A stretch of 64,000 nt of DNA, from assembly GCA_019671005.1 (NCBI GenBank), contig CM033747.1, forward strand, positions 23,153,188 to 23,217,187, given 5' to 3'. Shown here in pieces: positions 11,527 through 23,399 of this stretch. The notes under the pieces are model-generated. The model did not search any database and was not told the origin of the DNA. It worked only from the letters and a program-made list of their open reading frames with translations. Position numbers and translations under genes: made by a program. This DNA comes from Hibiscus mutabilis. Taxonomy: Eukaryota > Streptophyta > Magnoliopsida > Malvales > Malvaceae. Position 1 is the first letter of the stretch; the number at the start of each line of letters is the position of its first letter.

Positions 11527-13213
11527 ATCAATACCAAATTCAACCTCTCGATTTGGGGGTAAGCCAGGTAATTCATTTAGAAAAAATATGGAAATTCCTG
11601 CACCGTGGGTATGATTTCCATATCTATTTTTGTTTCTGGAGCACTTATCATATGAGTTAAATAGGCTTCATAATCGCATGAGAATAACTTTCCAGCAGTT
11701 ACAGCTACAATCTCTGAGCTCAAGTAGTTCTGTCTTTCACCTTCAAACACTATTTCTGAACCCTCTGGCCCCTTTAAGACTACTCTTTTTAATCAGCATT
11801 CAACAATAGCATCAAATTCCGATAGCCAATCCATTCCAAGAATAATTTCAAATTCTTGGAAAGGCAATTCCATAAGATCGGTAGGAAATTCTACTGCTTG
11901 AATTTTTAAAGGACATTTCTACATATCCTACTCACTTTGGCACTTTGTCCTATTGGGTTGAAGGCAACTATCTAACTTGAAATTAGTTCTACTGGGATGT
12001 TTCTTTCAAGTATTACTCTAGAAATAATGTATGAATGAGTAGAGCCTGGATCAATTAAGGTAAAAATAGGTCTGCCAAAGAGTTCGATAATACCTGCAAT
12101 GATTTCTGCATCATTTCGATCTTCAACAGTTTTGATGTTGTATACCCGAGCTGTAGTTCTACTTTCTTGATTAGATGTTGATGCAGATGCTCTCGGTTTT
12201 CCACCTTTCTTCCCCTTGCCCCTTGGTGGCACTGTAGCAAACTGATGCGGATGAAGCTCCAAACAATTCTTCTTGAAATGCCCAGCTTGTCCACAATGGA
12301 AACATGCTCTGATCAACCAGCATTGACCAGGATGCCTCTAGCCACAATGCTCACATTCTAAAATCGGGCGAACTCCAAACCCGCGAGTACCCGCAGTATT
12401 CATCTGGGACTGCTTTGATTTCCCTCCTACATACCCTTTTTTAACTTAAGAGGCAGATGCTGTAGGATGCTGGTGTGACATTCCCTTGCTGTGTTTAAAT
12501 GATGACACAACAAATGACCCTCCTAACCTTTTTTCGGTCTGACTCTACTTTTCTGCCTTCTCTTTGAGGTCCACTCTTTCTATAGCCTTGGCTCAGTTCA
12601 CATTTCTTGAAAAGTAGTGAAATTACAGGAAACCAATATCCTCTTATATTGTGAATCCAATCCATATATGAATCTATTAATTCTAGATCTTTCAGTTGGG
12701 AGAAATTCTGTCGCAAATCAGATCAGTCTATTAAATTCACATTCGTACTCATAAACCGATCTGCCATGATGTTTAAGCTGGAGAAATTGTTGCCTCACAT
12801 TCCACCATATACTTGGTTGGTCCCATCGGAAGGATACTACTCCTCCCAATTTTCCTTGATCATCACAAGGAATTCTGCTTAACATAATCTTGATATCGTT
12901 TAACCAATAATCAGCATCTATCGAATTTGCATCAATATCACCTCAGAATTCTGGTGCTCCGATTTTCCTTAGCTCTTTAGGGACTGATATTGGTGCTCGC
13001 TAATTTATAATCGCATCCAAGGATTATAAAAATAAACCTTGATCCTATGCTGGCATATTTCTTTGTTCCCGAGCCGGGTCGCTCTACATTTTGTTGGGCC
13101 GGTTGCTCCACATTTTGTTGAACCTGAGGTAGATTCTGATTCACCTCATTACTTCCGCTTTGAGCAGGCACATCCTGCTCAACAGCCTGTCGTGATTCCC
13201 GATAATCCAACAT
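11527..13213 (-). pseudogene. Right body: gag and protease, broken
   Basis: Gag begins at 13211-13213 with MLDYRES and a Gln-rich stretch ending QQNVERP; a frameshift near 13070 ends this ORF at 12977. CFHCGQAGHFKKNC (about 12270-12315) and the altered protease site LIDPGSTHSYI follow, as in the left body. The PR-RT linker (11527-11970) differs from the left copy in a cluster near 11690-11770, where this copy keeps a cleaner reading. Confidence 0.82.
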
Positions 13214-13379
13214 CTGTTCATGTCACGACTATCTTAAATAAGTAAGGAGTAATCTAACAAATATCGAGCATCATCATAATCCTATACAATATCAGTGATT
13301 TTTGATATTCTAGTGGCATGTATATAACTTTGACTTTCTATAGAGACTCATTTATCATCCAGAACAGGCTAAACATGTA

Positions 13380-13391
13380 GCTCTGATACCA
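13380..13391 (-). other. Primer binding site, right body (initiator tRNA-Met type)
   Basis: TGGTATCAGAGC on the minus strand, five bases inside the end of LTR C. Same arrangement as at 5894-5905. Confidence 0.92.
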
Positions 13392-13396
13392 ATAAA

Positions 13397-16202
13397 TGTA
13401 ATACCTTTACCAGTATTTATTAACTAATACCAGTATAGAGTGTCACATACTATTTAACTATATTTTTAAACTAACCAAATTAATCCAAAAACAATAATTT
13501 TTGAAAAGTTATATTTATCGCGTAAAATCAATTACAAATTTTTGATTAGTCAAATAGACTCCGTTTTCAGGCAGCAATTTGGCAGTTTGTAACTACACCT
13601 TTTAATTAAGTAAACTGCCTAAAAACTGCCTAAATTAAAAATGATCTTAATTACTATAAAAATCAAATTTAGAAATTTAATCGATTTCCATTACTAGAAA
13701 TATATTTTATTTTTTTAACTAATATAAACCATATTATAAAGTAACCTCTTATCTAGATATTAATATTACATACCATATCTAGACCAGTTAAAGTGAGCTA
13801 CCAATATTTTATACATGCCAACTAGAGATAACCAAAATACATCGAAGATGTAAATTATCGATACAACTATTTTTCCTCGAGGTGATGATGCTGATATTCC
13901 TTACTCCTGCCCTAGATTACTACCTACGCGTGAAAACCATCACACGTTAAGTATACACTTAGTGAGGCATTATAATTATTTAACATACATCAACATGCTT
14001 GAATTATATCAATAATATAATGAACATGCAATTTGATCACCATTCTTTTATTTTCCTTATGTTAATCAAGTATCAACATAATATATTCCGGATTTATAAA
14101 TCCTATTAATATCATTGCCATTATCTGAGAGTTTATCTACCCTCTAATTTTATTAACCATTTATTGTCAAATAAATTATTGCCCACCATAGTTTGAGGAC
14201 TTGAGTACACGAGTCAAACCCGCACCAAAGTGCTAATAAACCGCACCGAAGTGCTAAGAGACCGCACATAAGTGCTAAGAAACCACACATAAGTGTTAAT
14301 AAACCGCTGGACTCTATGGCATGACAACTATACTCTATACCTCAATTACTTATTTGGGCATATTTTCCCAATTCCATATTCGATTCATCCATGGCAATAT
14401 AATTAAATACTGGGCAGTTCATCCCCTATAACACAACATATCAAAATTAAATTACTTGTGATCAATGTATATAACTCTTCTACCTTTGACAATTCTCAAC
14501 ATGTCAAATATAAATTCATAATATGGTTATCAAGCAACTATTCATGCATAAAAATGCACTCACCTCGACACTTTATACTTTGTCAATGTTCAAATAGCCT
14601 CACTAGGTTCAACTTTGATCACGTTCCTTTCCTCGATTGCTAACTCGGTCTTGATTTTGTTCATAGTCTACAGTGTATTAAAATTACCATAAGTACATTC
14701 CAAATTATATGTTAGTATCCTACTAACACATAAATAATATAGGAAAAATTTTCCTATAAACACCCTAATATTTTCCAAATATTAGTTTTATGACACAAGT
14801 CATTCCATCCCCAATACTTTGTATTTCTTCCAACCCTTACTCAAAGAATGATTTATAACTCATTCTAACCTTAATTCCAGCATAATGCTTCCATGAAAAT
14901 AAATTTTCACTTTAGTCCTTAAATTCTTCCTAATTGTCGAATTGGTCCCCAATCTTTTCCAAATTTCCGAATTGATCCCTATGTTCTACAAACTTCCAAA
15001 ATGGTCCAAATGACATTTTAAAGCTTGTAAAATCATAATTTCAACATTTCCACATTTATGGAAAGTTTTCCATAATTTCCCTAATTCCTTCAAAATGCCA
15101 AAATCACCCCTCTACTTTTCCAAGTTTCCAAATTAGTCTACTTAACACTTAAACATCATTTCCAAGCCTTCACAACCATTTCCAACTCAAAATCATTCCA
15201 AAATCAACTTTTCTACTAAAACCCTAACTTTGAACAATTTAGGGTTTAGCTATTTCCATATAGTTTCAATCATCATACAAGCTTTAATATGATTCTACAA
15301 CATCATATTCATTAAAAACTAACCTTAATTCATTCTAAATCAACATCCCCTTAATCCATTGATTTCCCAAAACTAAGGTTTTAAATAAGAAAAACATGAA
15401 CAAATGATACCAATAGATAGAGAATTTCACGTAGATAAATTTCATGTTTCATGCCTTCATCAAAATTCCAACTAAATAAGCTTGAAAAATCAAGAAGAAT
15501 TTTTTTTCTTCTTACCTTGGGGTATTCGAACATGGCTGAAAGTTGGGGAAGAAATCTTGAAATTTCTTTTCCTTCAAATTAAGCCATTTGTAATCAATTT
15601 ATTAAAAATGAATTTAAAATTCATTTTTAAAGTCTAATGACCTTTTTTACCCCTGTAATCCAAAGCTCCATATTAAGCCACATGTCCACCTACCAATCCA
15701 AAGGCCCAAAACAATCCAAGGAGTTAGTGATTACCAACTTTTCCCTTGCCATCTTCAAAAATTACCATCTTGCCATTTTTCATCCATTGGCTAAGATTAA
15801 ACATGGAAAAGTGATCTTTAATCCAATGACCCATATTAATTTCCATTAAAATAAGGCATGGAAATAACCCTTTTACCCTTGTCTTATTTTAATACAATAT
15901 CCTATAAAAGATTTCTCATTTATTCAATTAAATCTGATTATCCGGATTTTTCCTGAACTTTAAAACTTCATAGCTCTTCATACAAACTCTGTATCAAAAA
16001 TCTGTGTATCACGAAAATGCCACTCTTGAGGGTGAACTATTCATTTACGGGACTAACTTACATACTTTTGAAAATTACAACTTGGTCCCTAAACTTTCCA
16101 AAGTTTACACTTTGGCACCAAACTTTTCAAATTTTACATTTTGGTCACCAAACTTTTCAAGTTTTACATTTTGGTCACTAACCAAAATTTCAAGATATTA
16201 CA
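13397..16202 (-). repeat. LTR C, 5' LTR of the right body (2806 bp)
   Basis: It starts TGTAATACC and ends GATATTACA. It is visibly more divergent from LTR B than LTR A is, except for the first 160 or so bases, which are identical to B. It carries the 21-bp repeats at 14220-14303. Its right edge abuts a truncated arm of an inverted repeat, showing that the element inserted into that arm. Confidence 0.93.
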
Positions 16203-17762
16203 TTTAACTTTATTTTTTTAATTTATCCAATGTTTTATTTTTAATTTAATTCTTTGGATTTTATTACCATTTTAATCATTATTTGTATTTATTCTAACTA
16301 ATAGCATTTCCCATTTTAAATCATTACAGCATTTTTATTAGTTTTATTTTAATCTCTAACTCGTCTTGTAAATTCCGCTCGTACATCAAATGTTGACTCG
16401 ATCAAGGGAAGGATGCACATTTAGAAAATTACCCTTTTATACATTTTCTTTAATTTGTTTAATTTTGTACATGTTTAATTTTGTGTAATTTAAATTTGTG
16501 TTGCTTTTAGTTATTATTATGTCATTTATATTTTATGTTAATTTAATTTAATTTCCTGAAAATCATAAACATTAGTATCTTTTAGTTAAAATGTTTATGC
16601 TAACCTAATACCTTATAATTAGGTTCTCTTTGACATAGCATCTAATTTAATTCTAGAATGTTTCTGTGATATCATGCTTAACTCCAAGACATTTAGTTTG
16701 CAATGCGGTGTCTCATCAAAAGGGGGTAAACGGGTTAGTGCCAGAAATGTTGGCTGTGATTATTGTTTATTTCCCGGATGGTGATACCGTTAAAATGAAT
16801 TCATATTCATAAATGGACGATAAATTAGATTTCACGAACTTGCAAATTCTGACATTAAATCTGTTTTCTGACATGGGCTTAATCACATTTAGGTGGGCTT
16901 AATCCCTTTAGGTGGGTCAACCAAGGTCTAAACTTGGTTTTCTGACATAGAATCCATCTCGAACTTCATGGCCTCTGGCCATTTCTTAGAGTTTGGGCTC
17001 GCCACTACTTCTTGATATGTCGACACCGCATTGTAAATTAAATGCCTCGGAGTTAAGCATGATATCACAAAAACATATTTATTCGAATTAGGGGTTAAAG
17101 TTCTTTTATTATTCCATGTTAATTATCAAACCCAATTGATATTTAACCTAAAAAGTCTAAGTAAATTTTATTTTAAAGGTTCAAGTTTGATTAAGTGACA
17201 GTTTATTACAAACTTAAGTCTACAGTAAAAAGTCAAATAATCAACACAAAAAAAAATCTAAAAGATTCTAGAATTAAATTAGATGCTATGTCAAAGAGAA
17301 CCTAATTCTAAGGTATTAGGTTAGCATAAACATTTTAACTAAAAGATACTAATCTTTATGATTTTCAGGAAATTAAATTAAATTAACATAAAACATAAAC
17401 GACATAATAATAAAAATTAAAAGCAACACATATTGAAATTACAAAAATTAAACATGTACAAAATTAAACAAATTAAAGAAAATGGATAAAAGGATAATTT
17501 ATTTTAATCTCTAACTCGTATATTCTTATAAATTCCATGTGCATCATTCCCTTGATCGGGTCAACACTTGATGTACGAGCTGAATTTATAAGAATATACG
17601 AGTTAGAGATTAAAATAAAATTAATAAAAATATTGTAACGATTTAAAAGGGGGAAAATGCTATTAGATAGAATAAATACAAAGAAGGATTAAAATGGTAA
17701 TAAAATCCAAAGAATTAATTTAAACATAAAACATTGGCTAAATTAAGAGGAAATAAAGTTAC
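16203..17762. repeat. Long inverted repeat around a 309-bp spacer
   Basis: The left arm (16203-16712) and right arm (17022-17762) are imperfect inverted copies. For example GCAATGCGGTGTC at about 16700 pairs with GACACCGCATTG at 17022, and the CCAATGTTTTA block near 16225 pairs with its complement near 17730. The left arm is cut by the LTR at 16202. The spacer contains a stretch near 16790-16857 that resembles 36407-36468 in the leader of the DUF7745 repeat. The arms look LTR-like (TGTCG start at 17019 after a TCGCCA primer-like word) but I cannot assign a family. Two related elements in opposite orientation, or a rearranged LTR, would explain it. Confidence 0.72.
17498..17619. repeat. Perfect 38-bp palindrome arms with a 46-bp loop
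   Basis: Bases 17498-17535 and 17582-17619 are exact reverse complements; the inner end of the left arm is TATTCTTATAAATTC. The partner region in the left inverted-repeat arm (about 16340-16420) has only one side of this hairpin, so the second side was lost there or gained here. Confidence 0.9.
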
Positions 17763-18792
17763 AAGCCGAATTAAAAACAAAAAAGGGTCTAGATTGCATA
17801 AATTGAAAAATGGAAGGCTGGAAAGAAATGCCCATGAAAGAAGGGCGCGGGTTCCAATCCAGATCTGGGTTAGGTTCTCGGATACTATAAATAGCAAGAA
17901 AGAAAGAAAAAATAGTTTTATTTTAAAATTCCCATGGAAAATGGATCAAACCTCATCTTTTCATTTTCTATGAAGTTGTTCTTCGTGTTCTTCATGAAAT
18001 GAAGAACACGATGAACGTTCGTTGTGTCGGCCATCATTTACCGGCGGCGAGATCTCTAACAAAGGTATTTTCGATTCGTTTTTTAAATCACAATCTGAAT
18101 TTTTTTTCCAAATTGCCCAAAAATCTAAAACAAAACTTATATTTAAAGAGAACTTTTAAATCCTTTTTTTTTAAATAGAACTCCGACGACATGAGGGAAG
18201 AACATCCATCATCGGGGATGTGGCCTCAAAACAGCGTTCATGGCGACGACTCAAAAACATGCAAGGTAAAAAAACTACCCCTTCCTTTCTTTTAATTCAA
18301 AGTATATAAAATAATAATAATAATAATAATAAGATAATACCTAGAATTCTTGCTTGCTTGCTTGTTATTGCTTGAAAAATCTCATAGTGAAAACTAAAAT
18401 GAAATTACTAGGCTTTTTATAGCCATTTACATGCCTAAATTAAAGAGAATAAAAAATCATATTGATTTGGCTTGATTTGGTGTTGATTGCTTGATTCTTT
18501 TCCCGATTTGCTTGATTTTTATTTGGATTGATTCGGTGATTGATTGATTTCCATGTTTGATAGATTCCCTTCCCTTTTAATCCGAATTGCTTGACTAATT
18601 TTCCTTTAATTATTTTTCTTTGATTTAGGCTAATATTCAGTGACTACAGCTACCCATGTTTGCTCATTCTGGTGAAACATGGATAGAGCAAAGAACAAAA
18701 GGCACTAATTTTACTCGTGCTATATGCAAACCGATAATTATAGCTCTGTCCTGAAGTAGTAGGGTGTCGTCCGTCTACTAACTTTAGACGAA
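17763..18792 (+). other. LTR or leader-like DNA with TATA box and splice-like signals
   Basis: No gene is recognisable. A TATA box TATAAATAG lies at 17886-17894, followed by a leader with small exon-like pieces, for example an acceptor TTTAAATAG before 18181 and a donor at about 18266 after AACATGCAAG. Simple repeats are (AAT)n at 18311-18331 and GCTT/GATT words at 18350-18550. It resembles the promoter and leader of a plant retroelement read on the plus strand, but the DUF7745 ORF of the same repeat reads on the minus strand, so the orientation is unsettled. Confidence 0.45.
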
Positions 18793-19535
18793 GAGACATA
18801 GGATAGAAATCAACTAATGCCCTCTCTGAAAGATAAGAGGTCTTGTTCTTGAAGTTATAGGAATGGAGTCAAATAATCACTTCAATTGAACATAATGCCG
18901 AAGGGATAGGATAGAAATTGACAATTGCTTACGACGGAAAAGTGAGGCGGCATATGATAGGAATCAACTGATGCCCCCTACTTGAAAACGAAGTGGCATA
19001 AGATAGAAATCAATTAATGCCCCATTAGAAGGATAAGATATTTTGTTCAAGAAGTGATAGGAACAGAGTCAACTAATCACTTCAATTGAACACGATGCCA
19101 AAGCGATAGGAATGGAGTCAACTATTGTTTACAACGAGAATGCGAGGCGGCGTAGGATATGAATCAACTAATGCCCCTGCTTGAAAAAGAAGTGGCATAG
19201 GATAGAAATCAACTAATGCCCATTCGAAAGATAAGATATTTTGTTGAAGAAGTGATAGGAACGGAGTCAACTAATCACTTCAATTGAACAAGATACCGAA
19301 GCGATAGGAACATAGTCAACTATTGCTTACATCTAGAAAGCAAGGTGGCAAAGGATAGGAATCAACTAATGCCCCCTGCTTGAAAAAAAGTGGCATGGGA
19401 TAGGAATCAACTAATACCCCCTTAGAAAGATAAGATATTTTGTCCAAGAAGTGATAGGAACATAGTCAACTAATCACTTAAATTGAACATGATGCCGAAG
19501 CGATAGGATAGAAATCAACTATCGCTTCTACCGAA
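18793..19535. repeat. Tandem array, about 199-bp period, of hairpins with a constant loop
   Basis: Landmark words recur at 18869, 19069, 19267 and 19466, a period of 198-200. Each period holds about four hairpins sharing a loop like AGGAACGGAGTCAACTA. Stems change by type: GAAGTGAT with ATCACTTC (19051/19076, 19249/19274, 19448/19473), GAAGCGATAG with CTATCGCTTC (19497-19506 and 19519-19528), and GGCAT with ATGCC. Some stems keep pairing by G-U wobble (19101/19122, 19298/19320). Both strands carry stops in all frames I checked, so it is not coding. Confidence 0.85.
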
Positions 19536-19850
19536 AAGGCTTTCCAAATTCCTATCAAAATTCAACAAATGATGTGATTATGATGAGCATGCCCTTAGGG
19601 ATGCCTAAAATATGAATGCATGTCAGTTTTTTATGATTTTGTTTTTTATTTAAAATTATGTTTCATCTAATCTTTGCGCGTTTTCTCGCTCAATCCAAAT
19701 GAGCGACCATCTTCATTGTCTCTGTTTCACCATCTTTGTACCTCTTTGCTTCACAGAAAACATCTAAACTTTGCACTCAAATGTCTTACATTTCCACAAA
19801 CCTACTATCATTGTAGTTGATACAACAATATTAAGTGAAATGCCTCCTTG
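19536..19850. other. Unassigned DNA between hairpin array and element insertion
   Basis: AT-rich sequence with no recognisable gene. It belongs to the DUF7745 repeat and joins directly to 31778 once the inserted element and one target copy are removed. The last five bases, CCTTG (19846-19850), are the left target duplication. Confidence 0.6.
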
Positions 19851-22800
19851 TGTAACCCCCTTAGCCCGGCCTAGCCAAAACTGAACTAAAAGGATCACAT
19901 TAGGTTTGCCGAAGCAAACCCAAGCTAATAACCTAAACTGGTCCATTTTTTTCATTTTTATCTTTTCTAAATGCATCAAATTAATTTCTATGGTGAACAT
20001 GCATCAGCGAAAACGTTACATTTAAATCAGATTTCAAAACAAGGTTCAATTACTCAAATACGCATATTGGGAACTAAAACGTAATTTCCACAAATTACAG
20101 AGACTTAATTTGAAAATAAGATTACCAATTATTCATTAGTCCAATTTCATGCTCATATGTTAAAATCAAGCTCAAAATGTTCATTCAAGCTCATTCAATT
20201 GCATTCATAACACTTAGGGACCAAATTGCATTATTTTCAAACTTCAACATACAAAGCATAACTTTGTACACTGCGTACCGATACAAGCTAACCTCGTATC
20301 AATACAGTCTAACTACTTTAACGGCACTACGTATCAATACTTTAAGCTATGTATCGATACGGTATGCTAAGAAAGCCCGTACTAATACGGTTCTCCCCTA
20401 TACCGATCCCATATAATTTATTTTTGAATCTCAGATTCCAGTAGCTAGAAGGCGTACCAGTATGGAAGCCCATCTACCGACACCAGTACAAAAATTCCTC
20501 AAGGCATATCGATATAGAGGCTAGGTGTACCGATACCCTTTGATAAAATTCGATGAAATGAGCCTTACCAGACCCCGCGTCTAGACACCAAAGAGCCTGT
20601 ACCGGTACGTTGAGGCTAGTAATGACCTCTAGGTCCAGCATATGACACTTTGGCTCATTCTAAACACATCCAACACATATCTAACCATCGTATAACATCA
20701 ACAGGTGCTTAACAACAACATACCAACATTTAAAGCAATCCTAACGAGTCTAACACAATCATCCACAAAGTCTATAGGCATGCTCCCTAGTCAACATCCA
20801 AAACATAAATTCATCCACAAATCAAGCACCTTGAACCTCCTACAAATCCGAAATAACATATAAAACTTGCACAAATAGGGAGTCTATCAAACAACCCTCC
20901 CAAAACAACATTTGACACATTGCCCTTATTACTACTATGCATCGTCTCAAACCATACTTTGCAAACAAGTCCTTGGATATCCCTCATTTCTTTCTTACTG
21001 CCCTTCAATCCATTAATCTGCATTGATGATAAAAGAGAGTGTAAGCACATAAGGATTAGTGAGGAGCGCTCAAAACATAAAACACCATCCAATGCATTTT
21101 AAAATTGGTTTATTCCCAAAATCCTTCACATACGTTTTATTTCCAAAACTATCATGCCTTACTTTTAAAATATGCACTTAACCATTTTCCAAATCACACA
21201 TATTATACCATATACAACATGTATCATGGACTCAACAACATAATCCCATATGCAACCCTCAATTTAAGCATTCCCATGCATAACATCTCATATGCAAAGC
21301 TTAAAGAGTATTCACATGTATAAATCCCATTATACAAACAATCCATCAACATGATACATTAATTCATTAAATCGGCTTACAAGTGATCATTTCCAAATAT
21401 CATTACTTTCATCAAACCACATCGGATACACGGATTTCCCAAGTGATATCCCAATCACTTATATGGCATGGAGTAAATGCAACACATGCTTTATTTCTAT
21501 AGTACCAATGCTCATCCTCCAATTTAGAGTAAACACCCCCAATGCATCACCTTTATGGTTGCAGCCGGAGTAAAACACCATTAAAGTATTACCTCAACAA
21601 TATTGGGGTTCACATGGTCGGAGTAAATTCTTTCAATACATCACCTCTACGAACCATGGGCGACTTATTATAGTGCACTTTAAATCCTATGGCCGGTCAA
21701 CTATATCTAATAACATTTCCATAACCTTTCTATACCATCACCTGCCAATATAATCCATTTCATTAACATTAACTCAATGTTTTCATATGCATCAATCAAA
21801 ACCATTTATCCAATGCATTAAACCATTCATTACCAATGTTCAACAATATTAACAAAACATGCATTACCTCCAAATGCATCATCATCATTTTATAAACATT
21901 TTCCAACATCAAACCATGCTCAAATCATGCATATACAGTGAGTAATCAATACATTAAAACAAGTGCATTTAAACCAATTGCCAAATCGAGTTCGAGAGAG
22001 AATTCATCCTTTACTTGCTTTCGAGCTTAGAACTATGATTCAAGCTTGATCTAAACTCCTAAACACAACTTTCAAACCTTTGAAAAGCTATTAAACTCGT
22101 TCTCACTCACCGACACACAAAGCCTCACTTGTCGATACGGTTAACATGCCTCCAAAGCTTCCGAAACATTCGTTCAAGCTTAAGGATCAACTTCCCTATT
22201 TTATCCACACAAAAACAGAGGATTCAATGCATCAAAATGCATTCCACAGCCCAGCAACATCAATTCACATAAAACATCAACATACTCTACCCCATTTCAT
22301 TCTACAACAACTGGAATCAACATCAAACATCTTCAAAACTTAACCCAGCCTAAACCTAACGTTTTAATCCATCAATTAACATCAATCAAACATATAAAAA
22401 CACATTAACATCATCATTGTACTTCCAGCATACATTAAACCTCCACAACTCCTCAAAAACTCACAACTAACAACCTAGAAAATTAAAGATTCACTTAGTT
22501 TCGGGATTCCATTATTAAATCCCACTTATTAACATTATTAAACATCAAAATCATGATTAGAATCAATCAAGGACTCAACAAAATAGATCAGATACGAAAA
22601 GACATCAATCTCACCACTTAAACCTTGATTTAACAAATTTTCCATAATTAAATCATCAAATCAAGTTAGAAAACATATGTAAAGGATCAATAACTTGGGA
22701 ATTTCAGTAAATAACCTTATATTAGAGGAGAAGAACAAAGCTCACCTCTAAACTTGGCTTTCCTCTTAATTGGATGAATTTTCTTGAGAAAACAAGATCA

Positions 22801-23370
22801 AATCAAATTAAATAGGTTTTGTTAGAAAACTAATGGGGATTCATTTGGAAATAAGAGATTGCTGAAATCAAGTATTTACATGATAAAATTGAAGTAGAAA
22901 ATAGTGTTTGGCTGCAGAGAATTTGAGAGAAAAGCTTTTGGTGAAAAATTTGTTACGTAAAGTTTTCTTTTAAATCTAATTATGAAATTAATATCCCCAA
23001 ACCTTTTTATTTCCTTTAAAACCTTTTTAAAATATCCAATCAAAAGAGAGAAGTCTGATATTAGACCTTGGCCAAACAACTCCTTAAAGATTCTAAGTTT
23101 TGACCCTTTTACAAAACAGTCACTAAAATAGTTTTAAAACTTTACATTTTGGTCACTAACCAAAATGCCCAATTTTGAGACACGTTTTTGTAAAATTGAT
23201 TTTACCAAAATCATTTACATATTAAATAATGACTTTAGAATATTTTTCCATATTTTTATCTCACCAAAAACTATTCATTTTCATTTAATTCCGAAACTGA
23301 CTCGAATCCTCTAACCAGATCCCTCAGACAATCTAATCAACCTAGAAAACTCCAAAACCGGGGCATTACA
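19851..23370 (-). repeat. 3' LTR of the 11.9-kb element (3520 bp)
   Basis: Full-length LTR without the MITE. At 20270-20610 it holds about eleven short palindromes of the GTACCGATAC type with C-to-T and G-to-A variants. The rest is AT-rich and non-coding; small ORFs here have no recognisable product. Confidence 0.93.
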
Positions 23371-23399
23371 ACTCTCCCCCTCTTAAGAAATTTCGTCCT

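Larger units (their letters stand above)
1..16202 (-). mobile_element. Tandem Ty3/gypsy (Tekay/Del-like) array, LTR-INT-LTR-INT-LTR
   Basis: The same 7.49-kb unit occurs twice: LTR ends lie at 1229, 8718 and 16202, and LTR starts at 5911 and 13397. Only three LTRs serve two internal regions, so the middle LTR is shared. LTRs begin TGTAATACC and end GATATTACA on the plus strand. The element reads on the minus strand, because primer sites flank the high-coordinate LTR of each body and polypurine tracts flank the low-coordinate LTR. The order gag-PR-RT-RH-INT and a chromodomain-like C-terminus place it among chromoviruses, most like Tekay/Del. Both bodies are coding-dead. The left LTR is cut by the window edge, so no target duplication can be tested. 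Confidence 0.93.

Noticed and set aside
16203..17762. A Mutator-like element with long terminal inverted repeats
   Set aside because: The left end is lost to an insertion, no 9-bp target duplication can be found, and the arms and spacer look like LTR and leader sequence.
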